Shown piece by piece: positions 1 to 11,180 of a stretch of DNA of 64,000 nt (the first letter of the stretch is position 1; each line of letters starts with the position of its first letter). The notes under the pieces were generated by a model. That model was not told where the DNA came from and did not search any database. It saw only the letters and a list, made by a program, of their open reading frames with translations. Where the stretch lies: the NCBI GenBank assembly GCA_964017185.1, contig OZ024869.1, positions 6,718,501-6,782,500 on the forward strand. The letters are read 5' to 3'. Position numbers and translations under genes: made by a program. This DNA is from Rugalucina vietnamica. Taxonomy: Eukaryota; Mollusca; Bivalvia; Lucinida; Lucinidae.

Positions 1-75
1 GATAAGCACAAGTAATTATCTAAAAGTTGTAATTGAAATCTGTATTCACAACAGACAGCTTGACCGTGAAACATG

Positions 76-320
76 TGAGCTGCGGTGCTAGAAAACCGGT
101 CTTTGGGTTTTCGACCATGTCAGACACAAACTGGCCTGGCCTGTACAGTCTCAGAAGAAAGTCACGTAGAATCTTGAAATTTTGGGAAGAGGTAGAGGAG
201 GAATTGTACTATCTGAGTAGCGAAACAAAGGCGCTGATCAGCCGTGCAGTTACTGCACAGCTGATCTGCGCATTTGTTTTCCCAAATGCAAAATTCCGGT
301 TTTCTCATGAGATGATCATC
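76..320 (+). mobile_element. T-family MITE copy (duplicated at 11858-12102)
   Basis: Diverged T-family copy. T consensus by eye: ends TGAGCCGCGTCATGAGAAAA / TTTTCTCATGACGCGGCTCA, a body with GTCCGACACAAACC and AAGCTTGAAATTTCGGA, and a central palindrome around AAAGGCGCTGATCAGC / GCTGATCTGCGCCTTTG. Here the hairpin is intact and the right end degraded. About 200-260 bp, no coding capacity. Confidence 0.8.
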
Positions 321-739
321 ATGATACATTTCCATCCATACTAGAGATATTACCATTATACATACATTTAATTGTCAAGCATTGTGCTTCTCTGTAGAAT
401 AGATAGCTGTAAGTTAAAAAAAAATTACAGCAGTTATGGTTTGCACACCTTTTCTGTAAGCAATAGACCTCTGACCTTAGTTGGCCTACAATGGGCTTGG
501 TAGGTATTTTGGTCAATGTCATCTAAATATGATACAGCTATAAGAATCACAGGGTATTCGATAGGTGTGTTAAGTTATTGAGACTCAGTGGATAGTACCA
601 CCAAAACCAGGAGAATAAAACCATAAATTTTCAACAAAATAATTCATAATTTTATTCATATTAAAAATTCAAGTAAAAAAATGTTTTCTTTAACAAAAAG
701 ATAAAATAAAATTTGAACACACTAACATTAACAAGTTAA
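321..739. other. AT-rich sequence, no gene seen
   Basis: Simple AT-rich DNA with A-runs. No exon, RNA or repeat recognised. The same holds for its duplicate at 12103-12521. Confidence 0.6.
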
Positions 740-2470
740 ACAAGAGACCAATGGTCCTGTAAACGCTCACCTGAGAACTGGGATATGCAACCTAAGCTGA
801 CATTGCCGTAAAATTGGTCAAGGCCATCCCAGGGTCATGATTTAGAGCTGTATTCATTGATGCTTCAGGCCAAGTTTCAAAATCATAGTTCTTCCGGTTC
901 TGAAGAAGAAGATTTGTAATGGTTTTTACTATTTATAGCCATGGCGGCCATCTTGGTTATGTGACCTGGACCATTTATATTAACTTTCACTCCCCTTTCC
1001 TAACGATGCTCCACTTAATGTTTGGCTTTGATTGGCCAAGCGGTTTCAGAGAAGATATTTGAATATTATGGTCATATACATGTATATAGCCTCGGTACAG
1101 GGGCAGACAACCCCCTGAGGACATTTTTTTCATAACCATAAATCTTCTGTCCATTTGCATACTCCCAGCAAGTTTCCCCCCATTTAATAACATTTTACTA
1201 AATTTCCCCATTCAAATGCATAGGCAACCTATGTTGACCTTGCCATAAAATAGATCAAGGTCATCCCAAGGTCATGATTTATGTAAACTTTGTAGAGCCT
1301 GATGCTTCATGCCAAGTTTCAAAATCATAGGCCTTCTGGTTCTGGAGAAAATTTTTAAAGGTTTTCGCTATTTACAGCCATGGTGGCCATCTTGGTCATG
1401 TGACCTTGATCATTTATATAAACTTGCATTCTCCTTTGCATTCTCCTTTCCTAAGAATGCTCCACATGAAGTTTGGCTTTGATTGGCCAAGCGGTTTCAG
1501 AGAAGAAGATGTTTGAATATTATGGTAATATACGTGTATATTGCCCCGGGGTGGGGGCAGACCTTCTCCTGGGGTTCATTTTATTTTTCAGAATCATAAA
1601 AAGTCCATTTGCCCATTTCCATAGTTTTTCCCTTCAAATGACATTTTGACAATTTTCCCCATTCAAATGCAGGGGCGACCTATGTTGACCTTGCCTTAAA
1701 ATAGGTCAAGGTCATCCCAGGGTCCTGTGTATAGCTCCTCCCCCTGATGCTTCATGCCAAGTTTCAAAATCATAGGCCTTCTGGTTCTGGAGAAGAAGAT
1801 TTATTGAAGGTTTTTCTTATTTATAGCCATGGTGGCCATCTTGGTCATGTGACCTTGACCATTTATATAAATTTTCGTTCCCCCATCCCAAGGATACTAC
1901 ATATAAAATATGGCTTTGATTGGTCAAGCGGCTACTGAGAAAATTAAGTTTAATATTTAATTTGTGACTGACCTTTGGCCAAGGTCAAGAAATGACCTTG
2001 ACCTTTAATACTCACAACACTTCATTGGCTCATCATGTTGTCTGTATCTACCAACTTTCAGGTCATAGGCTTCAAAACTTCCTGAAAAATTCAACATTTT
2101 CATTTTTTCCATTGAAAAGCCTATGTAACCAAAATTGACCTTGCCATAAATTAAGTCAAGGTCAACCCAGGGTCATGATTTATATACACTATGATGGGCC
2201 AGAGTTGCCAGTGCTACATAACAAGTTTCGTTGAAATTGGTCCACCGGTTCCAGAGAAGATTTTTTTATGGTTTTTACCATATATGGGCATAGCGGCCAT
2301 CATGGTCATGTGACCTGGACCTCTTTCCCCCTTCCTAAGGACGCTCCACATGAAGTTTGGCTTTAATTGGCCCAGCGGTTTCAGAGAAGGAGATCTTTGA
2401 AATTGTGGACGGACGACGGACGGACGACATAGCATGGCCATCTTGTTAGCCCTCGGCTCAGGTGAGCTAA
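740..2470 (+). mobile_element. Pearl-like element A, older copy (duplicated at 12522-14252)
   Basis: Begins near GAGACCAATGGTCCTGTAAA, a hairpin start, and ends GGCTCAGGTGAGCTAA after a (GGAC)n run. The core is several diverged units of about 380-440 bp, each with the same module order: TTGACCTTGCC..., GGTCAAGGTCATC, GCCAAGTTTC, GCCATGGCGGCCATCTTGG, GTCATGTGACC, GGCTTTGATTGGCCAAGCGG. Inverted termini CTCACCTGAG / CTCAGGTGAG. Non-coding. Confidence 0.8.
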
Positions 2471-2485
2471 AAAGAAAGATGAAAA

Positions 2486-4017
2486 ACCAGAGGACCAATG
2501 GTCCTGTAAACGCTCACCTGAGATCAGCTGCATATACCAATAAACATGTTTGAATATTATGGTATTTAACTCCAGTGCAGGGGCAGATGAAGCCCTTGGG
2601 CCATCTTCTTTTTTCAGAATCTTCAATATTCTGTCCATTTGCCAATTTCCTGTTGGCTTTTTCCTTCAAATGACATTTTAACAGTTTTCCCAATTCAGAT
2701 GCACAGGCAACCCATGTTGACCTTGCCATAAACTTGGTCAAGGTCATCACAGGGTCATGATTTATATATACATTGGAGTACTTTAGCCATCGATGCCTCA
2801 CGCCAAGTTTCCTTGAAATCAGTCTATTGGTTTCAGAGAAGATGATTTTTGATGGGTTTTTACCATATATGGGCATGGCGGCCATCTTGGTCATGTGACC
2901 TAGATTATTTATATACACATTGATTCCCCCATTCTATAGATGCTTCACTTAAAATTTGGCTTTGTTTGGCCAAGCGGTTTCAGAGGAGAAGACGTTTGAA
3001 TATTATGGAAAAATACATGTATATTGCTCCGGGGTGGGGGCACATGAGCCCCTGGGGTCCAATTTTTTTCAGAATCATTAATATCCAGTCCTACTGCCCA
3101 TTTCCTGCAAGACTTTCACTTTAAATGACATTTTAAAAGTTTTCCCCATTCAAATGCATTGGTGACCTATGTTGACCTTCCCGTAAAATAGGTCAAGGTC
3201 ATCACAAGGTCATGATTTATATACACATTGTAGTGCTTGAGCCATCGATGCTTCGTGCCAAGTTTCGTAGAAATCGGTCAACCGGTTCTGGAGAAGAAGA
3301 TTTTTTAATGGTTTTTACCATATATGGGCATGGCGGCCATCTTGGTCATGTGACCTGGATTTTTTTATATACATATTTGTTACCCCTTCCTATTGATGCT
3401 TCACATAAATTTTTGCTTTGATTGGCCAAGCGGTTTCAGAGGAGAAGATGTTTGAATATTATGGAGATATACATGTATATTGCCCCGGGGTGGGGGCGGA
3501 TGAGCCCCTGGTGCCCAATTTTTTTCAGAATCATTAATATTCAGTCCTACTGCTCATTTTCTGCAAGATTTTTCCTTTAAATGACAATTTAACAATTTTT
3601 CCCATTCAAATGCATTCGCGACCTATGTTGACCTTGCCGTAAAATAGGTCAAGGTCACCATAGGGTCATGATTTATATACACATTGTAGTGCTTGAGCCA
3701 TTAATGCTTCATGCCAAGTTTGGTTGAAATCGGTCCAGTGGTTCCGGAGAAGAAGATTTTTGAAGGGTTTTTACCATATATGGGCATGGCGGCCATCTTG
3801 GTCATGTGACCTGGATTATTTATATACACATTGGTTCCCCCTTCCCATAGATGCTTCATGTAAAATTTGGCTTTGATTGGCCAAGCGGTTTCAGAGGAGA
3901 AGATCTTTGAAAATGGTGGACGACGGACGACGGACGGACGACGGACGGACGGACCGACGACGGAGCATGGGTATACTATAAGCTCACCTTGTGAGCCTGA
4001 CGGCTCAGGTGAGCTAA
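2486..4017 (+). mobile_element. Pearl-like element A, younger copy (duplicated at 14268-15799)
   Basis: 1532 bp. Starts ACCAGAGGACCAATGGTCC (palindromic) and GCTCACCTGAG. It has three core units, then a long (ACGG/ACGACGG) tract at 3918-3965, then a stem GAGCC-TGAC-GGCTC and CAGGTGAGCTAA. Sits 15 bp after the previous copy. A closely matching third copy lies at 18316-19848, so the family was active recently. Confidence 0.85.
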
Positions 4018-4387
4018 CAACAACAAAAAATCAAAATACATGATTGAGCTAAGCAATGGATTATTTGCTTTAAAATATGCAAACTAACCTCAGCACAGCA
4101 TTATTACCACAGGAAAATGAGACCAGATTCCTGCCAAGAATCAGCTTTACTCTTTGGTTTTTCTTATAAAGATTACAACAGGGGAGAGTCAGTGTGGACT
4201 CCCTGTGGAATCTGGAGCGAAATATTTAAATTACGGTAGCAGGAATCCTGCAAGGAATATGAATCACATTACATGTATAAAACATTTGGATAGCTAACAC
4301 AGATTTTGCATAGGAAGACAAGAAGTAGTTTTAAAAAGACGTTGAGGTGTACTTTCACAGCTAAGGTCATATGGAGACGGGACCTCG

Positions 4388-4486
4388 GTTTATAGTCTCA
4401 ATCCGAAGGACTGGAGAAGCCCGGGATCGAACCTGCGACCCCTGGTTTACAAGCCAAGTGGCTTAACCACTGCGCCACGGAGGCTT
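4388..4486 (-). mobile_element. tRNA-Thr-like SINE head
   Basis: Read on the minus strand: GCCTCCGTGGCGCAGTGGTT (A box region), CTTGTAAACCAGGGG (anticodon-loop-like, TGT) and GGTTCGATCCC (B box), then a tail with TCCGAAGGACT-like sequence in reverse. The acceptor stem does not close, so this is a SINE head rather than a tRNA gene. A related copy is at 33938-34060. Confidence 0.65.
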
Positions 4487-4595
4487 CCCACACATTATGG
4501 TTTGAGACTATGCTACTACAGTGTGTATAATCCAAGATTCATCAGACCTTAAAGTTTCGTAAACTTGGAAATTACAGCATTTTAAAATATCTTAC

Positions 4596-4708
4596 CAAAG
4601 AAAGAGAATGATAGAGCACACTGACACTAGGATGACATATGGATGACTGGCACAGATGAGACCGTGTGTGAAGTACACCTGGGCCACTCCTTCTTGTACA
4701 GCTCTCAT
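4596..4708 (-). CDS. Probable SCAP first coding exon (partial gene)
   Basis: The ATG is at 4708-4706; the exon ends TTTG before GTAAGA (phase 2), giving 37 codons plus 2 nt. It reads MRAVQEGVAQVYFTHGLICA then SHPYVILVSVCSIILFL. The H-G-L-[IL]-C-A-S-[HY]-P motif followed at once by a hydrophobic membrane segment matches the N-terminus of SREBP cleavage-activating protein (SCAP), where this is the first transmembrane helix. SCAP escorts SREBP from ER to Golgi. About 50 nt of 5' UTR precede the ATG within the exon (possible acceptor ACTAAAG). Later exons are not seen between here and base 1, so they lie to the left of the window. Confidence 0.62.
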
Positions 4709-4799
4709 GTTGTTAAGCAGAGTTTCCCTCTTGATCCATCCCCTCAAGAAGCTTTAGTCAGAGCTTAAATGTAACCCAACTATAACTTAAATACAGAAA

Positions 4800-5155
4800 C
4801 AGTTTAATTAGATGGAATAAACATTACAAGAATTGTCACATTACTTCCCAAACTTGATATAATGCCCAGGCACCATACATCCTCAAATTTGGAGCAGAGT
4901 GTCAGATCTAAAACATAAATTCTGTGGCAGTCGACGTTGATATTGGGACATTGATGCTGACTGTATATCAACAGGAACGTCACAAAAGAAAAAAATCAGA
5001 AATACCCGATCTCTCATGTTATGGGAGTAGTAGAGTGTAGCCTGTAAGACTGTGGTCCCAGGTTCGATACTCAGCAAAGGTACCATTCTTGCCTTTAGCA
5101 AGTCACACTGATCAGTAATTGATAGACTCAGTTCATAGTATAAAATGTAACATTA
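4800..5155. other. Upstream of SCAP-like exon; no gene seen
   Basis: AT-rich. It contains a B-box-like GGTTCGATAC at 5061, probably a degraded SINE piece. Any SCAP 5' UTR exon or promoter would be in or beyond this stretch, but no clear signal was recognised. Confidence 0.4.
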
Positions 5156-5158
5156 TTT

Positions 5159-5993
5159 CTGTGGTAGTGCGGCTGCGAAGTACATCGTATATAGTGTATA
5201 TTGGTTTATATAGGGTGCATAATTGACCTGTCTAACTGGTCCGGACCTTTTAGTCTTGTGGCTATGACGCCTGGTTTCCACCCCAGTGATCGAGTTTGAG
5301 GCCAGCTCTGGTTGGATGTTTTTATTTACAGGTCTATATTTCTCCTCCTACTACATTTTGTGCATGGTGCCAGGATGACTACCGTCAGAGCCCAAAGGCG
5401 AAGCATTGTCTACGGAGTCAGAAAAGAGCCATGGAATTACTAAAACATTTGTAACAAATGTAGCATGGAGGAATGTGGTAGTGCGGCTGCAAAGAACATT
5501 GTATATAATGTATAATAGGTTTATATAGGATGCATAATTGACCAGTCTACCTTTTAGCCTCGTGGTTACGACGCCAGATTTCTACCCCGGCAATCGGGGT
5601 TCGAGGCCAGCTCTGGCTGAATGTTTTTGTTTACAGGTCTATATTTCTCCTCCTACTACATTTGGTGCCTGGTGCCAGGATGACTACCGTCAGAGCCAAA
5701 AGGCGAAGCATTGTCTACGGAGTCAGACAAGAGCCTTGGAATTACTAAAACATTTGTAGCATGGAGGAATGTGGTAGTGCGGCTGCAAAGTACTTTACAT
5801 ATAATGTATACAGGTTTATATAGAGTGCATACTTGACCAGTCTGACTGGTCCGGACCTTTTTGCCTCGTGGTTATGACGTCCGATTTCTACCCCAGCAAT
5901 CGGGGTTCGAGGCCAGCTCTGGATGCCACATTGGTTCCCTTATACGTTTCCGTTTTTTATTTACGGTCTATATTTCTCTTCCTACTACATTTC
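5159..5993 (+). repeat. Tandem trimer of a tRNA-like SINE unit
   Basis: Three head-to-tail units starting at GTGGTAGTGCGGCTGC (5161, 5475, 5771), spaced 314 and 296 bp; the third is truncated and altered. Each carries GCCTCGTGGTTACGACGCC (A-box-like) and CAATCGGGGTTCGAGGCC (B box GGTTCGANNCC), then a conserved 3' part with CTCCTCCTACTACATTTGGT. This is a tRNA-related SINE amplified in tandem. Confidence 0.7.
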
Positions 5994-5999
5994 TAATGA

Positions 6000-6558
6000 C
6001 TATCTAGGTTCTGAGGTGATAATCAGAAATTGATCGACTCGGTATCAGAAGATAGATAGGTTGTGAAGTAGGCTCAAGTAGCTTGTTTGACCCTCTTACC
6101 CCCACCCACTCCATACTACACAAACCACAGGCTCTCGAATTTATCTATGAAAAAATGCATTCCAAAATGAAGCACATGTGTCAATGAGTTTACCAAGCAT
6201 ATATTAAGTTGCAGCCATGTCTTAATTACGTCTTTTGGACGGTTGTTTTGAACAAGAAAATTCACATTTTCTCTGTAAATTTGTAAACTTCCGGTCAAGG
6301 ACGATAATCGTGCATTCCGAGTCGTTTCTCCCCGCCTAATGAAGTTCTCCTACATTTGGTCCTCCTCAGTACCATTGCTATATTTAATACTTATAATTTA
6401 GCAATATGGCTGGTTTACTAATGAAGATAAGTACATATTTGTCTTCTCAAAAATAAAATTAAGCTTTAATGGTACTGTCAAGTCAAAATGCTTCTTCTTG
6501 AGTAATTCCCTCATCCCCCTTGTGTGGTATTGTCAGTTTCACCAGTAAACTAGACACT
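6000..6558. other. No gene seen
   Basis: AT-rich intergenic sequence. The minus-strand ORF at 6298-6116 has no splice context or recognisable motif and was not called. Confidence 0.5.
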
Positions 6559-7279
6559 GGCTATCCGCACGACGGTCGTGCCGATAACGCTGCTTATCGG
6601 CACGACCGTCGTGCGGATAAGCGGCGTTATCCGCACGACAGGGAAATGTTAGAAATGTTTAGAAATGGATACATTTTAATTTGATAAATATATTACACTG
6701 GCTTCAAAACTGAAACAGAATATTACACATGCAGGATTTTTTTGCTTTTTAATTATTAACAAAATTGTTATTTTGCTGAAATTGGTTACCTGTAAAAATT
6801 AGTCATGCGTATGCGTAAATGAGAGTAATTATCGAAACCTAAATAATAAAATAATGTGGTAATCCAAAGGAATAAACAGCCTTTGATTTTAACAATGGAG
6901 TATGGAAACATTTCAGTAACACAATTAAAGAAAATTTGCAATGGTTATATTTTTCTCCGCTGGCTGTTAGAAATCTACTGTGATTCAGTTTACATTAACT
7001 GAATTAATCAAATCAAAGTAGTTTTCTTATTCATAATTAACAAAAATGTTAATTTCGAATGTATTTCAATATCTAAACTTATAATTAATTTATTTAATGA
7101 CAAATTAATAGTTTAATGCATGCGTAAGCTTGTTAGAAAATCTTATACTCCCGTCGTGCCGATAGCCAATACCTGTAGCATTGGCTATCCGCACGACGGT
7201 CGGGCCGATAACGCCGCTTATCGGCACGACCGTCGTGCGGATAACGCCGCTTATCGGCACGACCGTCGTGCGGATAGCC
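6559..7279. mobile_element. Inverted-repeat element with GC hairpin ends and AT core
   Basis: Ends GGCTATCCGCACGACGGTCG and CGACCGTCGTGCGGATAGCC are exact inverses. Both ends repeat the unit TATCGGCACGACCGTCGTGC in alternating orientation, giving several overlapping perfect hairpins, around about 470 bp of AT-rich sequence. An 11-bp direct repeat CCAGTAAACTA lies at 6542-6552 and 7284-7294, just outside. Non-coding; probably a MITE or fold-back transposon. Confidence 0.8.
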
Positions 7280-7654
7280 TCAGCCAGTAAACTATTCCGA
7301 TTCTGATTCAAGACCTTTTAGCGAGTTCAACCTCTTTCTACATTATTTGTGATAAATAAGCCATTATCTATGCTCTCATAGAAAATTTCCGCATATGCAA
7401 AAGATATTGCTCAATCAGTCATACATGTGCTTACCTTTAATAAAACTGCTACTTGGCATATGCGATTGCCGAAAACAAAGACGCAGATCAGCTGTGCAGT
7501 AATTGTGTGCTTTGATGTTGTTCTATTTGTTTCATTTTTACCTTTAATACATAAAATAAAATCATTCTCTCCGACCAATGAGACCCAACCCGTTCTGCTC
7601 AGCTTAAAACAAGAAGATTCGATTAAATGCACTATCTATATAACAGCGAAAAGC

Positions 7655-7815
7655 AAATGTGCTGGGTTCAATCCCCACAGACGCCATCGTGATGTGTCCT
7701 TGAGTAAGACACATTAACGCCCTACAGTACTGGTTAAACCCAGGAAGCGTTGCTTCCGTCCCAACATGACTGAAAAATTGTTGACTGGGACGTTAAGCCT
7801 CAACACAAACAAACA
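7655..7815 (+). mobile_element. SINE with tRNA-like B box and (CAAA)n-type tail
   Basis: GGGTTCAATCCCC (B box) at about 7665, then GTGTCCTTGAGTAAGACACA, a conserved central SINE domain, then GACGTTAAGCCTCAACACAA and a CAAACAAACAAA tail. The 5' end is cut by a T-family MITE fragment (about 7455-7510). Tails of related SINEs occur at about 26935-26990 and 27108-27150 (minus) and 50360-50390. Confidence 0.65.
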
Positions 7816-7869
7816 AAAGAATCCAATTTCGCAATATAAAACTAGAATTTGTTTTCTATGTGAAAACTG

Positions 7870-9162
7870 ATGTCTCCCCCCTTTCTACGCGCATGCCCAA
7901 AATATGCAAGCAAGAGTTATAGTTCTTGTGCATCACATATCCTGTCATTCTGTTTTATAAGTGTACCAAGTTTCATTGAAATATCTCTTACGGTTTTCAA
8001 GTTATAGAGGGGGCACGAAAGTGTTTGGAAAATAATCAAAGGGAAATAACTCCAAAGATATGAAAAGCAAGAGTAATGATTCTTGTGCATCATGCTTTAT
8101 AAGTGTACCATGTTTCATTGAAAAATCTCTAATGGTTTTTGAGTTATAGAGCAGACACGAAATTGAATGAAAAATAATCAAAGGGAAATAACTCCAAAGA
8201 TATGCAAGCAAGAGTTATGGTTCTTTAGCATGACACATCATCTCATCGTGCTTTATAAGTGTACCAAGTTTCATTGAAATATTTCTTATGGTTTTCAAGT
8301 TATAGAGTGGACATGAAATTGTATGGAAAAATAATCAAAGGGAAATAACTCCAAAGATATGAAAACAAGAGTTATAATTCTTTTGCATGACACATCGTCT
8401 CATCATGCTTTATAAGTGTACCAAGTTTCACTGAAATTTCTCTTACGGTTTTCAAGTTATAGGGTGGACACGAAATTGTATGGAAAATAATCAAAGGGAA
8501 ATTACTCCAAAGATATGCAAGCAAGAGTTATGGTTCTTTAGCACGACACGTATTCTCATCGTGCTTTATAAGTGTACCAAGTTTCATTGAAATAACTCTT
8601 ACGATTTTCGAGTTATAAAGCGGACACGAAATTGTATGGAAAATAATCAAAGGGAAATAACTCATAGAATACTCAAGCCAGAGTTATGGTTCTTGTGCAT
8701 GACACATCGTCTGATCATGCTCAATAAGTGTATTAAGTTTTATTGAAAAATCTTAAACGGTTTTCAAGTTATACAGCGGACACGAAATTGTATAAAAAAT
8801 AATCAAAGGGAAATAACTCCAAAAATACTGAAGCCAGAGTTATGGTTCTTAAGCATGACACATCGTCTTGTCGTGGTCTACAAGTGTACCAAGTTTCATT
8901 GAAAAATCTTTAACGGTTTTCAAGTTATACAGCGGACACGAAATTGTATCGAAAATAATCAAAGGGAAATAACTCCAAAAATACTCAAGCTAGAGTTATG
9001 GTTCTTGTGCATGACACATCGTCTCGTCGTGGTTTACAAGTGTACCAAGTTTCATTGAAAAATCTTTAACGGTTTTCAAGTTATACGTAGAGCGGACACG
9101 ATTTGTGACGGACAGACGGACGGGGAAAAACAATGTCTCCCGACCCTGTCGGGGGGAGACAT
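7870..9162 (+). mobile_element. Pearl-like element B
   Basis: Inverted ends TGTCTCCCCC and GGGGGGAGACAT. The core is about eight units of about 155 bp, each with AAGTGTACCAAGTTTCATTG, GGTTTTCAAGTTATAGAG, GGACACGAAATTGTATGG and AAAGGGAAATAACTCC. It closes with GACGGACAGACGGACGG and a hairpin CCCGACCCTGTCGGG. All ORFs inside are repeat read-through. Confidence 0.85.
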
Positions 9163-9654
9163 AATTTTCAGTCTGCATCATGAAACTGTCTGAAACTTAG
9201 CTAAAGGATAGAAAATGGTTTAATACTGAACGGTCATTTAAATGTATGTGTTTAATGGCACATGCTTCGTATTTTTAAACTGCTCTAGCGTTAATAAAGA
9301 ATCCGTAGAACCTACCTGTGTACTACTCCACTGTGTATGTCGTGCAATCGGGATGTGTTTTGAGCTTGTCTGGCAATGTCAAGTGCGTTGCTGCAGTGAT
9401 GCTTGCGCGCGCGTACCATCAGGAAAACATGTCCATGAAATAGGTACCACCTTTGACCCCACTTTTATGTAGTAAACTGGGGTATACATTTTTTCTTAAT
9501 TTTGATCCAAGTACTCGATAGAACCGCACACAATTCATGTTTTGAGCAAAAGTAATAAAAATATTTTCTTCGAATGAAATTTTCCTTTTTCACAGCTGAA
9601 AAAATCTCTGTATACTGCATGGGCAAGTTTTCGTAAATTTGATGATTGGCATCG

Positions 9655-9655
<1 letters not shown>

Positions 9656-9697
<42 letters not shown>

Positions 9698-9943
9698 GGA
9701 GAAATCGCCGTACAGCCGCGGTGGTGTAATGGATAGCGTATTCGCTTAAGCAATCAAGAGATTGCGGGTTCGAATCCCGGGTAGTACATATGCCTGTCAT
9801 GTTGGTGACAAATGTACATCCTGACGTAATAAAGGCAAACCGCCCATAGGGTGCAACAAAATTGATTTTGTGTGAAATGGGGTTTGACAGTCGCGCATTT
9901 TGTAGATGATCGTAGATGTCTTCCACACACGTGATATAAGAAT

Positions 9944-9980
<37 letters not shown>
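9656..9980. repeat. tRNA-like SINE unit between (CT)n and (GA)n
   Basis: (CT)n at 9659-9694 and (GA)n at 9948-9979 are complementary and could fold back. Between them is a tRNA-like stretch, GGTGGTGTAATGGATAGCG with B box GGGTTCGAATCCC (about 9716-9785). The acceptor arms do not pair, so it is a tRNA-derived SINE head rather than a functional tRNA. Confidence 0.6.
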
Positions 9981-9984
<4 letters not shown>

Positions 9985-10135
9985 TTTACCAATTATTTTT
10001 CATTCCTAACCTTAATTTTTAAAGGGTATTCCTCTCGTAATAAAAGGCTTAATATTGATTGGTTAATGACTCTCGAACGAGATTTTCCCCGATTAGTCAT
10101 TTTAACTTAAAAGCGTATTTTGGTATACACCTATC

Positions 10136-10353
10136 TGAGCCGCGTCATGGGAAAACGAACAATGTAGTTTCCGAACAGGTCCGACACAGATCAGGCTATA
10201 GTCACAGAAGCAGGCTAGAAGCTTGAAATTTCGGACTGAAGAAGAGGAAGTGTACTGTCTGTGTAGCGAAAACAAAGGCGCGGTTACCGCTAGGCTGATC
10301 TGCGTCTTTGTTTTCGCATATGTAGATTGTTGGTTTTTTCATCAGGCGGCTCA
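10136..10353 (+). mobile_element. T-family MITE
   Basis: Intact ends TGAGCCGCGTCATGGGAAAA and TTTTTTCATCAGGCGGCTCA; the central palindrome is partly eroded. About 218 bp. Confidence 0.85.
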
Positions 10354-10768
10354 TGTGTGCATGTTGGTTATGCTTAACGCGAAATTTAATTCGTAATGCT
10401 CAATGCGAAATTTAATTTCGTCAAGAACGCCACCAGAGGATGCGGCTGCCGCAGTTGGTGAAAATTATTGTCCATATTTCTCACAAGAAATGCATATTTA
10501 CTATATCTACTGATAAACTTGAAAAAGAAAGAAATGAAAAATAAAATAAAAATAAACACAAAAACTTTTACACTTTATCTCAAGTTCAAAATTTTCCATC
10601 AAACCACACCTTTATTTTTCATGTATGCATAAATGCATATACATGTTAAACGAACACATCACAAATGTTGAAAATTTATCTGGCGGTAACGCTCAACGCT
10701 GAAAAGACGTCCGTCTGCTATTGTCTGTCATCTAGATGAACATGTATCTCAAGTAAGCACACCCAAAA

Positions 10769-10920
10769 TGAGCCGCTGCATGACAAAAGCAGCAATTTGG
10801 GATTCCGACCAGGCCCGACATAAACCGACCTGTTCAGCAGGCTAGAAGCTTGTAGTAGGATAATACTATCCTCGTAGCGAAAACAGCTGATCTGCGCCTG
10901 TTTTCGCATGTTTTCTCATG
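10769..10920 (+). mobile_element. T-family MITE, 3'-truncated
   Basis: Starts TGAGCCGCTGCATGACAAAA and contains GAAAACAGCTGATCTGCGCC; ends near TTTTCTCATGCAAGG without the terminal GGCTCA. Confidence 0.75.
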
Positions 10921-11100
10921 CAAGGACACAAACCATCTTGATAGTTTTTCTGAATGATAATACAGTGAAAAATATCACTCTAACGTCGAAATGAGCAAAA
11001 AAGACCATTTTGCACGTTGAACGTCAGAAATGCTGAAACTCTTGTGTCATGACGGACTATATACATCCATAACCTCTTGAGACTGTAAACATGCACAGAT

Positions 11101-11180
11101 GATGCGATGCCGAGGCACTCAACTCAGAGCGACGTACATGTAAGATATCCAAGACAGGACCATAATGATTACCATGCCAC
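11101..11180 (-). CDS. Possible short first exon, signal-anchor peptide
   Basis: A minus-strand ATG in an excellent context (GCCGCCATGG) opens MDHWRKCGMVIIMVLSWISY and runs 26 codons to a stop. The peptide resembles a signal peptide or anchor. A donor-like GTAATC follows the second Met. The upstream stretch is less AT-rich and contains CACGTG and TTACGTGA motifs. It could be a first exon or a chance ORF; no partner exon was identified. Confidence 0.2.

Larger units (their letters stand above)
1..4265. repeat. Large direct duplication, copy 1
   Basis: Bases 1-4265 recur at 11783-16047 with a constant offset of 11782, essentially identical. I noticed one T-run length difference (near 3355 versus 15141). 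The right border is sharp: after GGAATATGAATC the copies diverge. The left border is unknown because the match begins at the first base. It contains a T-family MITE and two pearl-like A elements, but not the SCAP exon. Confidence 0.95.

Noticed and set aside
2214..2918. Minus-strand ORFs of 85-151 codons in family A elements (also 14.0-14.7 kb and 18.3-18.7 kb)
   Set aside because: They recur only because the element recurs, cross unit borders and hold no protein motif.
9715..9785. tRNA gene call
   Set aside because: A and B boxes are present but the acceptor stem does not pair, so it was listed as SINE-derived. The same applies to 4388-4486 and 47563-47650.
9465..9992. ORFs with SLSLSLSL and RERERERE runs
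   Set aside because: Translations of the (CT)n and (GA)n microsatellites and a SINE, not genes.
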